From DTLC01 sp964555645 (GTDB lineage: Bacteria > Verrucomicrobiota > Verrucomicrobiia > Limisphaerales > DTLC01): a stretch of 58,863 bases of DNA. This document shows, piece by piece, positions 9,850-18,458 of the stretch. Below the pieces are notes generated by a model that saw only the letters and a program-made list of their open reading frames with translations, did no database searches and was not told where the DNA came from. Position numbers and translations under genes: made by a program. Every line of letters begins with the position of its first letter. Within the stretch, counting starts at the first letter, position 1. The stretch covers positions 1 to 58,863 of the forward strand of contig CAZKTA010000019.1 in NCBI GenBank assembly GCA_964555645.1, read 5' to 3'.

Positions 9850-10416
9850 ATGAGATGGTTCAGGGTAATTTCGGTTTTGTGTGTTGCATTTGTCGGTGTG
9901 TTTTTGCAGGCAAGATGCGAGTTTATACGACATTTGCTCGGGGCACAGCTCGACGTCCTGCCGCCGCTTGTGGTTTACACAAGCCTGACGGGCGGGCTTG
10001 GTCTGGTTGCGCTTGTAGCGGTCTGGGGCGGGTCATGCCTTGACGCGCTTTCGGCAAATCCGCTCGGCATCAGCATTCTGCCGCTGTTTATTGTGGGGCT
10101 TATGTTACATAAAAAACGCAACTTGATTTTGCACAGTCAATTCACCGCCAGATTTGTTCTGGGAGCAATCGCAGGTGCAGTTGTACCTGGGCTTACTGTG
10201 CTACTGTTGCTCAGTGTCGGACACAAACCATTGCTCGGTTGGGGATCGGTCTGGCAACTACTTGTTATGAGCGCAGGCGCAGCGGTGTTGACACCAGCCG
10301 TTTTCAAGTTGTTCGAGCTTGTTGACCGCGCTTTTGCTTATCAGGCGCTCGGCCAGACAAGCTTCAGACACGACCGCGAAATTAGGCGCGACAAAATACT
10401 GAAAGTAACAGACTGA
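9850..10416 (+). CDS. mreD: Rod shape-determining protein MreD-like membrane protein
   Basis: 188 residues, almost wholly hydrophobic with about five to six predicted membrane helices and a charged C-terminal tail. Sequence similarity within MreD is always low, so the call rests on the helix pattern, the LPPLVVYTSLTGG segment (MreD proteins typically have a comparable P-x-LVVY stretch in the second helix) and its position between mreC and the PBP2 gene. MreD belongs to the elongasome in the inner membrane. The stop is 4 bases from the start of mrdA, so translation is probably coupled. Confidence 0.85.
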   Translation: MRWFRVISVLCVAFVGVFLQARCEFIRHLLGAQLDVLPPLVVYTSLTGGLGLVALVAVWGGSCLDALSANPLGISILPLFIVGLMLHKKRNLILHSQFTARFVLGAIAGAVVPGLTVLLLLSVGHKPLLGWGSVWQLLVMSAGAAVLTPAVFKLFELVDRAFAYQALGQTSFRHDREIRRDKILKVTD

Positions 10417-10420
10417 GCGT

Positions 10421-12445
10421 ATGCCGATTTACGACCAACTGAAAAAAGCCGACCCGCAGATTCGAGCAATCGGACTGCTGATGTTAGCGGGTCTGGCGGT
10501 TCTGCTGGTCGGTCTCTGGTGGATACAAATTGTGTCTGCAGCCGAGTATTGCGCACAGCTCCAAACGCAATCATTTCGTACAGTCCGAATTCCGGCTGTG
10601 CGCGGCAAGGTTCTGGACCGGAACGGCTTTGTGCTAGCTGATAACCAGCCCAGTTACAACGTTTGCCTGTATCTTGAGGCGTTGCGCAGCGCGTTCCAAG
10701 AAGCTTACAGGAGTGAACTTGAGCTTTTCAGAGAAAGCCTGCGCACAAACTCAATGCAAAACACGGCTAATCAAACGCATCGCAGACAAACGCAAAAGAT
10801 TTCTTCCAGCGACAAAGCGGCGCTACGCAGACGCGCACGAGCCATCGTTGTGAGCAACATCGTTGCACAGTTGAGCACGCGACTCCAGTTGCCTGTGACA
10901 TGGGATGAAGCAAAGTTCGAGCGGCATTATGCTCAGGCGTTGCCGTTGCCTTTCCCGATGTTGGCAAGTCTGGATCGGGCTTGTTTGGCACGGTTCGAGG
11001 AACAATCAGTGACACTGCCCGGACTTGAATTGGACGTGTTGCCCATGCGGGTGTATCCACACGGCACTTTGGCTGCGCATTTGCTCGGCCAGGTGCGACG
11101 CGACACAAGCTCGGCGGAGGGCGAAGATGCATTTTTCGATTTTCCGTTGCCGGTGTATCGTGGGGTGGTTGGTATCGAAGCCGGGTTCGATCAATACCTG
11201 CGAGGGCGTGCAGGCGCTAAGTCCGTTCTGGTGAACAATCTAGGTTACCGTCAAGCCGAGACGGTCTGGAGCGAAGCGTTGCCAGGCGACAACGTGGTTT
11301 TAACAATCGACGCAGCTATTCAACAAGCTGCCGAGAAAGCCCTGGCACGGCTCGGCCAGGACACACGCGGCGCAGTGGTTGTGCTCGACCCGCGCAACGG
11401 CGACGTGTTGGCGCTTGCGTCAAGTCCAACCTATGACCCGAACGTTTTTGTACGGGGCGTGACGCAAGCCGATTGGGAACAGCTCAACCATGACAAACTG
11501 CGTCCGCAGATCAATCGCGCAACGCAAGCAGCTTATCCACCAGGGTCAATATTCAAAATTGTAACCGCACTGGCTTGTTTGGAGGCCGGACTGGACCCGG
11601 CGGAAAAAATCTACAACTGGCCATCGCCATCAAACCCGAATCGTGGCCACATTCGAATCGGACGCCGGATCATTCACGACACTGCACCACCTGGCGAATA
11701 CGATTTCAGACGCGCCTTGCTCAAGTCAAGCAACACGTACTTCATCACAAACGGGCTTAAGGCGGGCATCCATAACATCATCAGAATTGCGCGCAGATTT
11801 CACTTCGGCGAACGGACTGGTTTACCAACACGACAAGAGGTTGCTGGTACAATCCCAACCCAAAAACAAATCGGCAGCTACTGGTATGATGGCGACACAG
11901 CCAACGTGTGCATCGGCCAAGGGCCTGTGACTGTCACACCGTTGCAAATGGCGGTTGCAACCGCTGCAATCGCAAATGGGGGCAAGGTGTTTTGGCCAAG
12001 AGTCGTGGACCGTGTGCAACCGCAAGATGAACTCAGCAACAGACCGGTTCTGTCTTTCCAACGTGGCCGTATCCGAAGCGAGCTTGGCGTGCAACCGCGC
12101 CACTTGCAACTGCTTCGAGATGCAATGTTGGCTGGCGTGGAAGACCCTGAAAGCACTGCGTATGCAGCTTTTCATCAGTACAACCGGCCGCAGCTCAAGA
12201 CATTGCGTGTGTGCGGCAAAACAGGCACCGCCCAGGTCATGAACGAGCACAACCAGGTCATTGATCACATCACATGGTTTGTGTCGTTTGCGCCCTACGA
12301 ACAACCGCGATACGTGGTCGTAGTCATGGTCGAAAGCGGCGGGTCCGGCGGCAGCACGTGCGCGCCCGTGGCGCGCGATATTTACAATGCAATCGAACGG
12401 CTCGAATCCGGGAGTGTACTTGCTGCAGGTTTAGCCTCAGAGTGA
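10421..12445 (+). CDS. mrdA: Penicillin-binding protein 2 (elongasome transpeptidase)
   Basis: 674 residues. This class B PBP cross-links peptidoglycan during elongation and works as a pair with RodA. It has one N-terminal membrane helix (IGLLMLAGLAVLLVGLWW), a dimerisation/pedestal domain with the PAVRGKVLDRNG motif near residue 60, and a C-terminal transpeptidase domain. The three active-site motifs are present: SxxK in PPGSIFKIV (near residue 375), SxN in KSSNTYF (near 437) and KTG in CGKTGTAQV (near 600). The length is slightly above E. coli PBP2 because of a Gln/Arg-rich stretch around residues 105-145 in the pedestal. Confidence 0.96.
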   Translation: MPIYDQLKKADPQIRAIGLLMLAGLAVLLVGLWWIQIVSAAEYCAQLQTQSFRTVRIPAVRGKVLDRNGFVLADNQPSYNVCLYLEALRSAFQEAYRSELELFRESLRTNSMQNTANQTHRRQTQKISSSDKAALRRRARAIVVSNIVAQLSTRLQLPVTWDEAKFERHYAQALPLPFPMLASLDRACLARFEEQSVTLPGLELDVLPMRVYPHGTLAAHLLGQVRRDTSSAEGEDAFFDFPLPVYRGVVGIEAGFDQYLRGRAGAKSVLVNNLGYRQAETVWSEALPGDNVVLTIDAAIQQAAEKALARLGQDTRGAVVVLDPRNGDVLALASSPTYDPNVFVRGVTQADWEQLNHDKLRPQINRATQAAYPPGSIFKIVTALACLEAGLDPAEKIYNWPSPSNPNRGHIRIGRRIIHDTAPPGEYDFRRALLKSSNTYFITNGLKAGIHNIIRIARRFHFGERTGLPTRQEVAGTIPTQKQIGSYWYDGDTANVCIGQGPVTVTPLQMAVATAAIANGGKVFWPRVVDRVQPQDELSNRPVLSFQRGRIRSELGVQPRHLQLLRDAMLAGVEDPESTAYAAFHQYNRPQLKTLRVCGKTGTAQVMNEHNQVIDHITWFVSFAPYEQPRYVVVVMVESGGSGGSTCAPVARDIYNAIERLESGSVLAAGLASE

Positions 12446-12561
12446 AAAATGCATGTGACCGTCAGTCAAAAAATTTTGTTCATGCCGGCGCCTCGGCGGA
12501 CCAGGAGGCAAGCGGCCGCGCCACAAGAACGGTCCCGACATTCAAAGAAAGGCTCACGCAA

Positions 12562-13812
12562 ATGATCAGTGCAAGACTCTATCAACTCCGCGTCCAGGCC
12601 GACAAGGTACAACTTGTTGCGCTGGGGGCGTTGATGTTGCTTGGAGTCACCTTCGTTTACAGCGCCACAATGGCCGGTGAACCGCTCGGGCTGCTCCAAC
12701 GGTTCACCGAATCGCGGTTTGTGGATTTTATGCGGTGGCTAGGTGAGCGATTCTTTTTCAAACAGCTCGTTTGGTACGCGATTGGCGCAGCGGCTGCCGT
12801 AGCAATTTGCCTGGTTGATTACCGTGTCTTGGCGCGCTGGTCACTGGTTATTTACTGGGCGAGCATAGCATTGCTTGTTGCAGTTCTTGTGCCCGGCATA
12901 GGCGCTATGCGGTACGGTGCACGACGCTGGATTGACCTTGGGCTGTTGCAATTTCAGCCCACCGAATTTGCAAAGCTGGCAGTGATTCTTGCACTGGCAC
13001 ATTACCTGAGCCGTCCCAAAGACGAGTTAAAACAACCCGCTGTGTTTGCAAAAGCAATCGGCCTGTTCGCGTTGCCTTTTGTTCTGATCTTGAAAGAACC
13101 GGATCTTGGTTCTGCAGTTGTGCTTTTGCCGACAGCACTTGCCATGCTGTATGCAGCAGGCGCGCCTCGGCGGTACATGCGCATGTTGTTGGGCACAATT
13201 TGTCTGCTTGGCGCGCTGTTCTTAGTTGATGTGCTGTTTGCACCGCCGCATTGGCAGATCAAATTGCAGGAGTACCAGCGGCGTAGGTTGTTGGTGTATT
13301 TCGGCCGAAGTTACACGCCACCTCCGGGCGCGTCTCAAGCTGAGATCGAGCGCCTTCGCAAACAACAGCTTGACGATGCTTATCATGTGCGCCAGGCACT
13401 GATCTCAGTGGGCTCGGGTGGACTAACCGGCAAAGGCCTGCGCAAAGGCACTCAGAGTGCACTCGGTTATCTGCCGCGCACTGTTGCGCACAACGATTTT
13501 ATCTTCTCTGTCATTGCCGAGGAGAAGGGATTCGTAGGCAGTGTTACTGTGCTTGCGCTTTACGCGACGGTGCTGTTCACCGGCCTGCGTATCGGCTCAC
13601 AGGCACGTGACCGGCTGGGCAGGTTGCTTGCAATTGGCATAGTTGTCCTGCTTTTCAGTCACGTGTTTATCAACATCGGCATGAACATACGGCTCATGCC
13701 AGTCACAGGTGTGCCGTTGCCACTGCTTTCGTACGGTGGAACGGCTGTGGTTGGCACATTGATTGGCATCGGGCTATTGCAAAACGTTCACATACACAGG
13801 AAAGGATACTAA
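12562..13812 (+). CDS. rodA: Rod shape-determining protein RodA (SEDS glycosyltransferase)
   Basis: 416 residues with about ten membrane helices. RodA is the SEDS peptidoglycan polymerase of the elongasome and uses lipid II. Family signatures are visible: ARRWIDLGLLQFQPTEFAKLA, the LKEPDLGSAVVLLPTALAML stretch with the conserved Asp, and the C-terminal LMPVTGVPLPLLSYGGT. The frame is open far upstream to 12274, but that part overlaps the PBP2 gene and encodes Arg/Cys-rich sequence. The ATG at 12562 has an AAAGG Shine-Dalgarno with 9-10 base spacing and gives a normal RodA N-terminus. The stop is 2 bases before the RNase E/G start. Confidence 0.95.
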   Translation: MISARLYQLRVQADKVQLVALGALMLLGVTFVYSATMAGEPLGLLQRFTESRFVDFMRWLGERFFFKQLVWYAIGAAAAVAICLVDYRVLARWSLVIYWASIALLVAVLVPGIGAMRYGARRWIDLGLLQFQPTEFAKLAVILALAHYLSRPKDELKQPAVFAKAIGLFALPFVLILKEPDLGSAVVLLPTALAMLYAAGAPRRYMRMLLGTICLLGALFLVDVLFAPPHWQIKLQEYQRRRLLVYFGRSYTPPPGASQAEIERLRKQQLDDAYHVRQALISVGSGGLTGKGLRKGTQSALGYLPRTVAHNDFIFSVIAEEKGFVGSVTVLALYATVLFTGLRIGSQARDRLGRLLAIGIVVLLFSHVFINIGMNIRLMPVTGVPLPLLSYGGTAVVGTLIGIGLLQNVHIHRKGY

Positions 13813-13814
13813 CC

Positions 13815-15815
13815 ATGAGCAACAAAAATCTTTCACGACGTCGTCGTGGTCTGCGGTTCCGTCCAACTGGCGGTTTGGGACGGACTGCTCAAATGCCACA
13901 ACACGAGGCGTCACAGGCACGTGCTGCGGCTGAATCAGAAGAGGCACTGCACGAAGCTGTGTTTGACCAGCGCCACGAACGTGAAATCGAGCGCGCCCAA
14001 GACATCGCAGCTGGCATTAAACAAACAAATCGCCCAACGCACGACCAGCGCAATACCGAACAACCCTTCCAGGTTGCCGAATCTGAACCAGTGCAAGAGA
14101 AACATCAGCCAAAAACTGAAACTGTTTCTGCAAAGCCATACGAGCCTGTAAAAATTCCCGAGCAGCCGCCAAAAGGCATCGTTGAAAAACTGCGTGTTGC
14201 GGCCAGTGCACTCGTTGAAAAGGTCGAGCGCCTGATCAAACCGCGTGCGAAAAAGGTACACAAAGAAATCATCATCAATACCGAGCCGCTCGAAACTCGA
14301 GTTGCACTGCTGGAGGAAGGCAGCTTGGAAGAGTTTAACATTGAGCGCCCGGGCGATGAACGGCTCGCCGGTAGCATTTTCAAGGGCCGAGTCCGTAATC
14401 TTGAAGAGGGACTGAAAGCAGCTTTTGTTGACATTGGTTTCGAGAAAAATGCATTCCTGCACTACTGGGACATCGTGCCGACCGGGCTTGATAGCAGCGT
14501 AGAGCTTGTCGAGCGCCCTTCCGCACGGGACCGCAAACGCGACAAGCCGCGCATAACGCAAAAAGACGTGCCGCGGCTATACCCGCCCGGTAGCGAAATA
14601 GTCGTGCAGGTCACAAAAGGCCCAATCGGTACAAAAGGCCCGCGTGTAACAACAAACATCGTGTTGCCAGGGCGGTTTTTGGTGTTGCTGCCCACATCGG
14701 ATCAGTGCGGCATATCGCGCAAGATCGAAAATCAACAGGAACGACAACGCTTGAGAAAAATCCTGCGTGAACTTGCAATTCCGGAGAACATGGGGGTAAT
14801 CATGCGCACTGCAGCTGAAGGCCAGCGCAAAAGGTACTTCATACGTGACCTTGCGCTGCTGCTCGAGGAATGGCGAGAGATTCAGGAACGCATCAAATCC
14901 ATGCCAGCACCTGCGTGCGTGTATCAGGAACCCGACCTGATCGAACGCACCGTGCGTGATTTTCTTACCGAGGACGTCGAGCGGATCGTGGTGGACAATC
15001 AGGAGGCGTTCAACCGCATCGTAGAAATGATTTCGAAAATATCGCCGCGCTCGGCCCGCAAGGTTAAACTTTATACCGAGCCGCAACCTGTCTTTGATAG
15101 GTTCAACATCACACCCCAACTTGAAAGCGCGTTTGCGCGCAAGGTTGCCCTGCCAAGCGGCGGCTACATCGTGATTGATGAAACCGAAGCGTTGGTTGCA
15201 ATTGATGTAAACACGGGCAGCCACAAGAGCACAAGCCAGCAGGAATCAACCATTCTCCAGGTTAACCTCGAAGCTGCAGCCGAAATTGCACGGCAACTGC
15301 GCTTGCGCAACATCGGGGGGTTGATCGTGGTTGACTTCATAGACATGAAATCAAAACGCGACCAACAAACACTTTATCAGCGCATGAAAGAGGCGCTGCG
15401 CAGAGACAGGGCCAAAACACATCTTTTGCCAATATCGGCGCTCGGCCTGATGGAAATGACACGACAGCGCCACACCGAAAGTGTGCATCAAGCCGTTTAC
15501 GACGATTGCCCGTATTGCCTCGGACGCGGCAAGGTCAAAAGCCCACTCACTATGAGCGCCGAGATCCAGCGTAAAATAATCGAGATCTTACGCAAACGGC
15601 CGCGTGATGAATCAGATTTTCAGCTAAGAGTAGTCGTGCACCCAACAATCTTGGAGCGGCTCAAACACGAGGATGAAAAGCATATCATCGAGATCGAAAA
15701 ACGATACTTTGGCAAACTTACCTTCAGGGCTGATCCGTCATTTCACCCTGAACAATTTAAGATCATCAACGCTGCAACAAACGAAGAACTTGCAAGTGCT
15801 GGGTTCGCGACGTAG
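13815..15815 (+). CDS. rng: Ribonuclease E/G family endoribonuclease
   Basis: 666 residues. The enzyme cleaves single-stranded RNA during rRNA maturation and mRNA decay. After a hydrophilic ~150-residue N-terminal extension rich in Arg, Gln and Glu comes the RNase E/G core: an S1 domain (IFKGRVRNLEEGLKAAFVDIG), the 5'-sensor/RNase H-like part, the DNase I-like catalytic motif AIDVNTG (Asp near 462) and VVDFIDM (Asp near 508), and the zinc-link CPYC near 566. The extension sits at the N-terminus, unlike the C-terminal scaffold of E. coli RNase E, and may be a membrane- or partner-binding tail. The position directly behind rodA resembles the mre-rng (cafA) linkage of proteobacteria. A strong AGGAAAGGA ribosome site precedes the ATG. 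Confidence 0.94.
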   Translation: MSNKNLSRRRRGLRFRPTGGLGRTAQMPQHEASQARAAAESEEALHEAVFDQRHEREIERAQDIAAGIKQTNRPTHDQRNTEQPFQVAESEPVQEKHQPKTETVSAKPYEPVKIPEQPPKGIVEKLRVAASALVEKVERLIKPRAKKVHKEIIINTEPLETRVALLEEGSLEEFNIERPGDERLAGSIFKGRVRNLEEGLKAAFVDIGFEKNAFLHYWDIVPTGLDSSVELVERPSARDRKRDKPRITQKDVPRLYPPGSEIVVQVTKGPIGTKGPRVTTNIVLPGRFLVLLPTSDQCGISRKIENQQERQRLRKILRELAIPENMGVIMRTAAEGQRKRYFIRDLALLLEEWREIQERIKSMPAPACVYQEPDLIERTVRDFLTEDVERIVVDNQEAFNRIVEMISKISPRSARKVKLYTEPQPVFDRFNITPQLESAFARKVALPSGGYIVIDETEALVAIDVNTGSHKSTSQQESTILQVNLEAAAEIARQLRLRNIGGLIVVDFIDMKSKRDQQTLYQRMKEALRRDRAKTHLLPISALGLMEMTRQRHTESVHQAVYDDCPYCLGRGKVKSPLTMSAEIQRKIIEILRKRPRDESDFQLRVVVHPTILERLKHEDEKHIIEIEKRYFGKLTFRADPSFHPEQFKIINAATNEELASAGFAT

Positions 15816-16139
15816 AAGCAGTTTACTGCAGAGGACCAGCCCGGCACATGTACGGATTGACTAATTGGTTTAGTGTGGTTGACCGTGGGCGGCGAAATTC
15901 GGGGGCGGATTCGCACCAGCCCATGTGCCCCGCACATAGCTCAGACCAATAGCCACATATGCACAGTGATTGGCGCACCTTAAACGGCTTTTATAGTTGT
16001 CAGGCACTCTTCAAAATCGCAACTTTACATCTGGCGTATTCAAACCGCGCGCACGACAGTGTATGCTACGCAGCCGCTGTTGGTTGGTGTGATGTCCCGG
16101 TTCGGTACTACACAAATGGTTCGTACACACTGAATCTCG
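15816..16139 (+). other. Intergenic region, nothing recognised
   Basis: 324 bases between the RNase E/G stop and the MBL gene. I see no ORF with protein character, no tRNA and no clear terminator with a T-tract. It must contain the promoter of the next gene, but no convincing box was found. Confidence 0.4.
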
Positions 16140-16961
16140 ATGCAGCTTGAGGACCATCTGGGCGATATAATTCGTAAAGCACGCGCGATGCGCGGTGTAC
16201 CGGTTGCTGCTGCCGCTGTTGCAGCAGGGTTAACGGAGGCTGAGTTTGCTGCGTTTGAGGAATCGGGTGTCGCCGGTAAAAAAATTGACTTGGTCGGTCT
16301 CGCCCGGGTGCTTGGGTTGAACAAAGTCAAGCTCGAGGCAATTGCAGCCGGGTGGATGCCACTGCAGCAAAACTTGGCCAGATGGCGCAGACTCGAAAAG
16401 ATCAGCTCCGCCGTAGGGTCGAACACGGTCAATTGTTTTTTGGTTTGGGACGAGCCGAGCGCCAAAGCCGCGTTGTTCGATACCGGTTGGGATGCGCGTC
16501 CGATTTTCGATGCGTTAGAGCTGAACCGGCCGGAGTTGACGCACATATTCATTACGCACATGCACAACGACCACGTGGCTGCGCTTGAACAAATACGACG
16601 CAGATTCCCACAGGCGCAGTTGCATTCGGGTATTGAATTGGCTCGGACTGATCACCCGGTCAACCCAAGAGCGCAAATCGAGCTCGGTCAGCTCAGAATC
16701 AGTGTGCGCCCAACACCCGGCCACGCAGATGAAGCCCTCAGTTACATTGTTGTAAACTGGCCGGACAACGCGCCGCCAGTTGCAATTGTCGGCGACGCGA
16801 TCTTTGCGGGATCAATCGGCTGGGGATTTAAGTCATGGGAGCTTAGCCTGCGCTCGGTTACCGAACAGATATTGAGTCTGCCAAATGACACTTTGATCTG
16901 CCCGGGTCACGGCCCGCCGACGACTGTTGCGCAGGAGAAAGCACACAACCCGTTCTTTTAA
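16140..16961 (+). CDS. MBL-fold metallohydrolase with N-terminal helix-turn-helix domain
   Basis: 273 residues in two parts. Residues ~5-75 (LGDIIRKARAMRG ... ALAVGL-type helices ending LARVLGLNKVKLEAIA) look like a Cro/C1-type helix-turn-helix fold. Residues ~90-273 are a metallo-beta-lactamase fold with the metal-binding HMHNDH motif (near residue 140), TPGHADEA (near 197), the GDAIF aspartate and a late GHGPPT histidine, as in glyoxalase-II-like hydrolases. The substrate is unknown. The N-terminal fold may have lost DNA binding and act as a structural or regulatory module. The gene stands alone on the plus strand, converging with the pseudogene at 17225. Confidence 0.85.
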   Translation: MQLEDHLGDIIRKARAMRGVPVAAAAVAAGLTEAEFAAFEESGVAGKKIDLVGLARVLGLNKVKLEAIAAGWMPLQQNLARWRRLEKISSAVGSNTVNCFLVWDEPSAKAALFDTGWDARPIFDALELNRPELTHIFITHMHNDHVAALEQIRRRFPQAQLHSGIELARTDHPVNPRAQIELGQLRISVRPTPGHADEALSYIVVNWPDNAPPVAIVGDAIFAGSIGWGFKSWELSLRSVTEQILSLPNDTLICPGHGPPTTVAQEKAHNPFF

Positions 16962-17042
16962 CCGAAACCCAAAGCTTGACTGGGGGTCGCACACGGCTTG
17001 CGCGCGGTTTCGGCGGCCGGCCGGAAACAACTTTAACCGGTT

Positions 17043-17076
17043 GCTTGCCCCATTCCGGACGGTCTGTCGGGCAAGC
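17043..17076. terminator. Hairpin between convergent genes
   Basis: An 8-bp perfect inverted repeat, GCTTGCCC ... GGGCAAGC, with an 18-base loop, 81 bases downstream of the MBL stop. No T-tract follows on either strand, so this may be a factor-dependent or bidirectional terminator, or just a stable stem. Confidence 0.3.
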
Positions 17077-17202
17077 CCAGTGCACTGACCAAATAGCATT
17101 CATGCTAGTCAGCCCGTGAGCCGCCAGCCACCACACGGCAGTCTTGGCGACAACTGCCCCGAAAGCTTTCGGAAGTCGGCTCGGCGGTACGGGTGTAAGC
17201 TT

Positions 17203-17221
17203 GGCTGTTTGCAGAACAGCC
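17203..17221 (-). terminator. Hairpin directly behind the vWA pseudogene stop
   Basis: GGCTGTT-TGCAG-AACAGCC forms a 7-bp stem with a 5-base loop, starting 3 bases after the ancestral stop codon of the vWA pseudogene (17225-17227). The position fits an intrinsic terminator that outlived its gene, but there is no T-run. Confidence 0.35.
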
Positions 17222-17224
17222 GGC

Positions 17225-18390
17225 TCATTCAGACTTGAAGTTACGCTTTTACGCCTGCTCGCGGATTGCAGAAATGACGACGGCATACAGTGTGTTCGTG
17301 GCTGTGCTCTCGTTCATGTGCTGTGCTACGAATTTTTCACGCACGGCATTGAACTGGCTACTCTTCGCTTGGATCTCAGCGCCGCTGCCGGGCGTGCTTT
17401 TCGATAAAGGCCATTCGTTCCTCAGCGGTCATTTTTGCATCGGCTCGGGCAGGGCTTCGGTGTTCAGCTTTGGTGGGTCGAAAGTCATTCGCCCGGGCCA
17501 CGTCCAACAGATCCCAGCTTGCGTTTTGGTAATTGGCCGGCGTTTTCCTCGGGGCGCGCTGAACAACAGCCCAAGATGCAGGTGCCAGCGTGGTAATGAT
17601 GGTTTTTTAAACCGCCTGACGCGCCACACCCACTCGGCCTTGCACGCCGTACGGTGGGTAGGTCTTGTCCAACTCTGGACCGAGCCGCGCGATCTGCACG
17701 TCTTGTGAGGCTGCGATTGCAACCACGACATGGTTCTGGTCTATCATCATGTATTCACCATCGGCCAGCTCGGGGTCATCATTCCATTTGGTTTTTACCC
17801 CCTAGGTTTCGTTGGCGCAATTAATCCTGTTTACGACGGTGCCTTCGGTAATCGCCGCTTTGCACGCTTCAGCGTAATGAACCGGTTCTTGCGTGAATGG
17901 TTCGTTGCCAACGATAAAGATGGCCTTGTAAACGTCCGCCGCCGGGTCGCAAGCAAGGTCTTCCCTGTGCGTTGGAAGACCAACCAGCAATATTCCTCGC
18001 CGCAACTGGTGCGCTGTGCGAACAGTTCCTCGGAAATTTTGCCGAGGCCAGTGGTCAACGGCAGGCCCTGCTGAAACCAACCCGATTCGCGCGAGAGCCG
18101 TGTATTACCGTACTCGTGAAGCGCCACCTGCACCTCTGGCGCGAACACGGCCTTGCGGCGCTTTGATGAACTTGTTGCAGATCTTCCATAGCTGGCTTTA
18201 AGCCTGCTCAATCAAGTCGTCCATGCTGTTACTGGAATCCACTAGTGAGGCGATTTTGGACCAACGGCATGTTGGTTCATTGCGCAACAACGGTCTAGGC
18301 CGGGCCCTTCGCTGCGGTGCAGTTAACAACGGCACTCATCGTAATGAGTGTGAATGGCGTGTCGGGTTTTGGTTTTTAGTTTTCCATTGG
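17225..18390 (-). pseudogene. Decayed vWA-domain protein gene
   Basis: On the minus strand, pieces in different frames line up in order with a vWA protein family common in Verrucomicrobiota. They are a MIDAS start (LVDSSNSMDDLIEQA), then QVALHEYGNTRLSRESGW and LPLTTGLGKISEELFA, then DVYKAIFIVGNEPFTQEPV, then ADGEYMMIDQNHVVV and the tail EERMAFIEKHA ... REQA-KRNFKSE. The pieces are separated by at least six lesions: TAA at 18198-18200, a frameshift near 18150, a frameshift near 17970, TAG at 17802-17804, TAA at 17607-17609 and TAA at 17249-17251. The 5' end near 18390 is approximate. The family match is from memory of its consensus; no search was run. The gene lies directly behind the serpin on the same strand. 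Confidence 0.85.
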
Positions 18391-18458
18391 ATGCCTTCTG
18401 GTGGACGTAAATTGCGTGTGCTAAAAATCTCGGGCTGCGCGCCAATGACAACACGCCT

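Noticed and set aside
12274..12561. N-terminal extension of RodA to base 12274
   Set aside because: It overlaps the PBP2 gene and encodes Arg/Cys-rich sequence; the ATG at 12562 has a proper ribosome site and gives the family N-terminus.
15816..16139. Structured RNA (SRP, 6S or tmRNA)
   Set aside because: No diagnostic sequence block was found, only GC-rich patches without a consistent fold.
17235..17708. 157-codon plus-strand ORF
   Set aside because: It is antisense to the vWA pseudogene, which is supported by ordered family motifs on the other strand.
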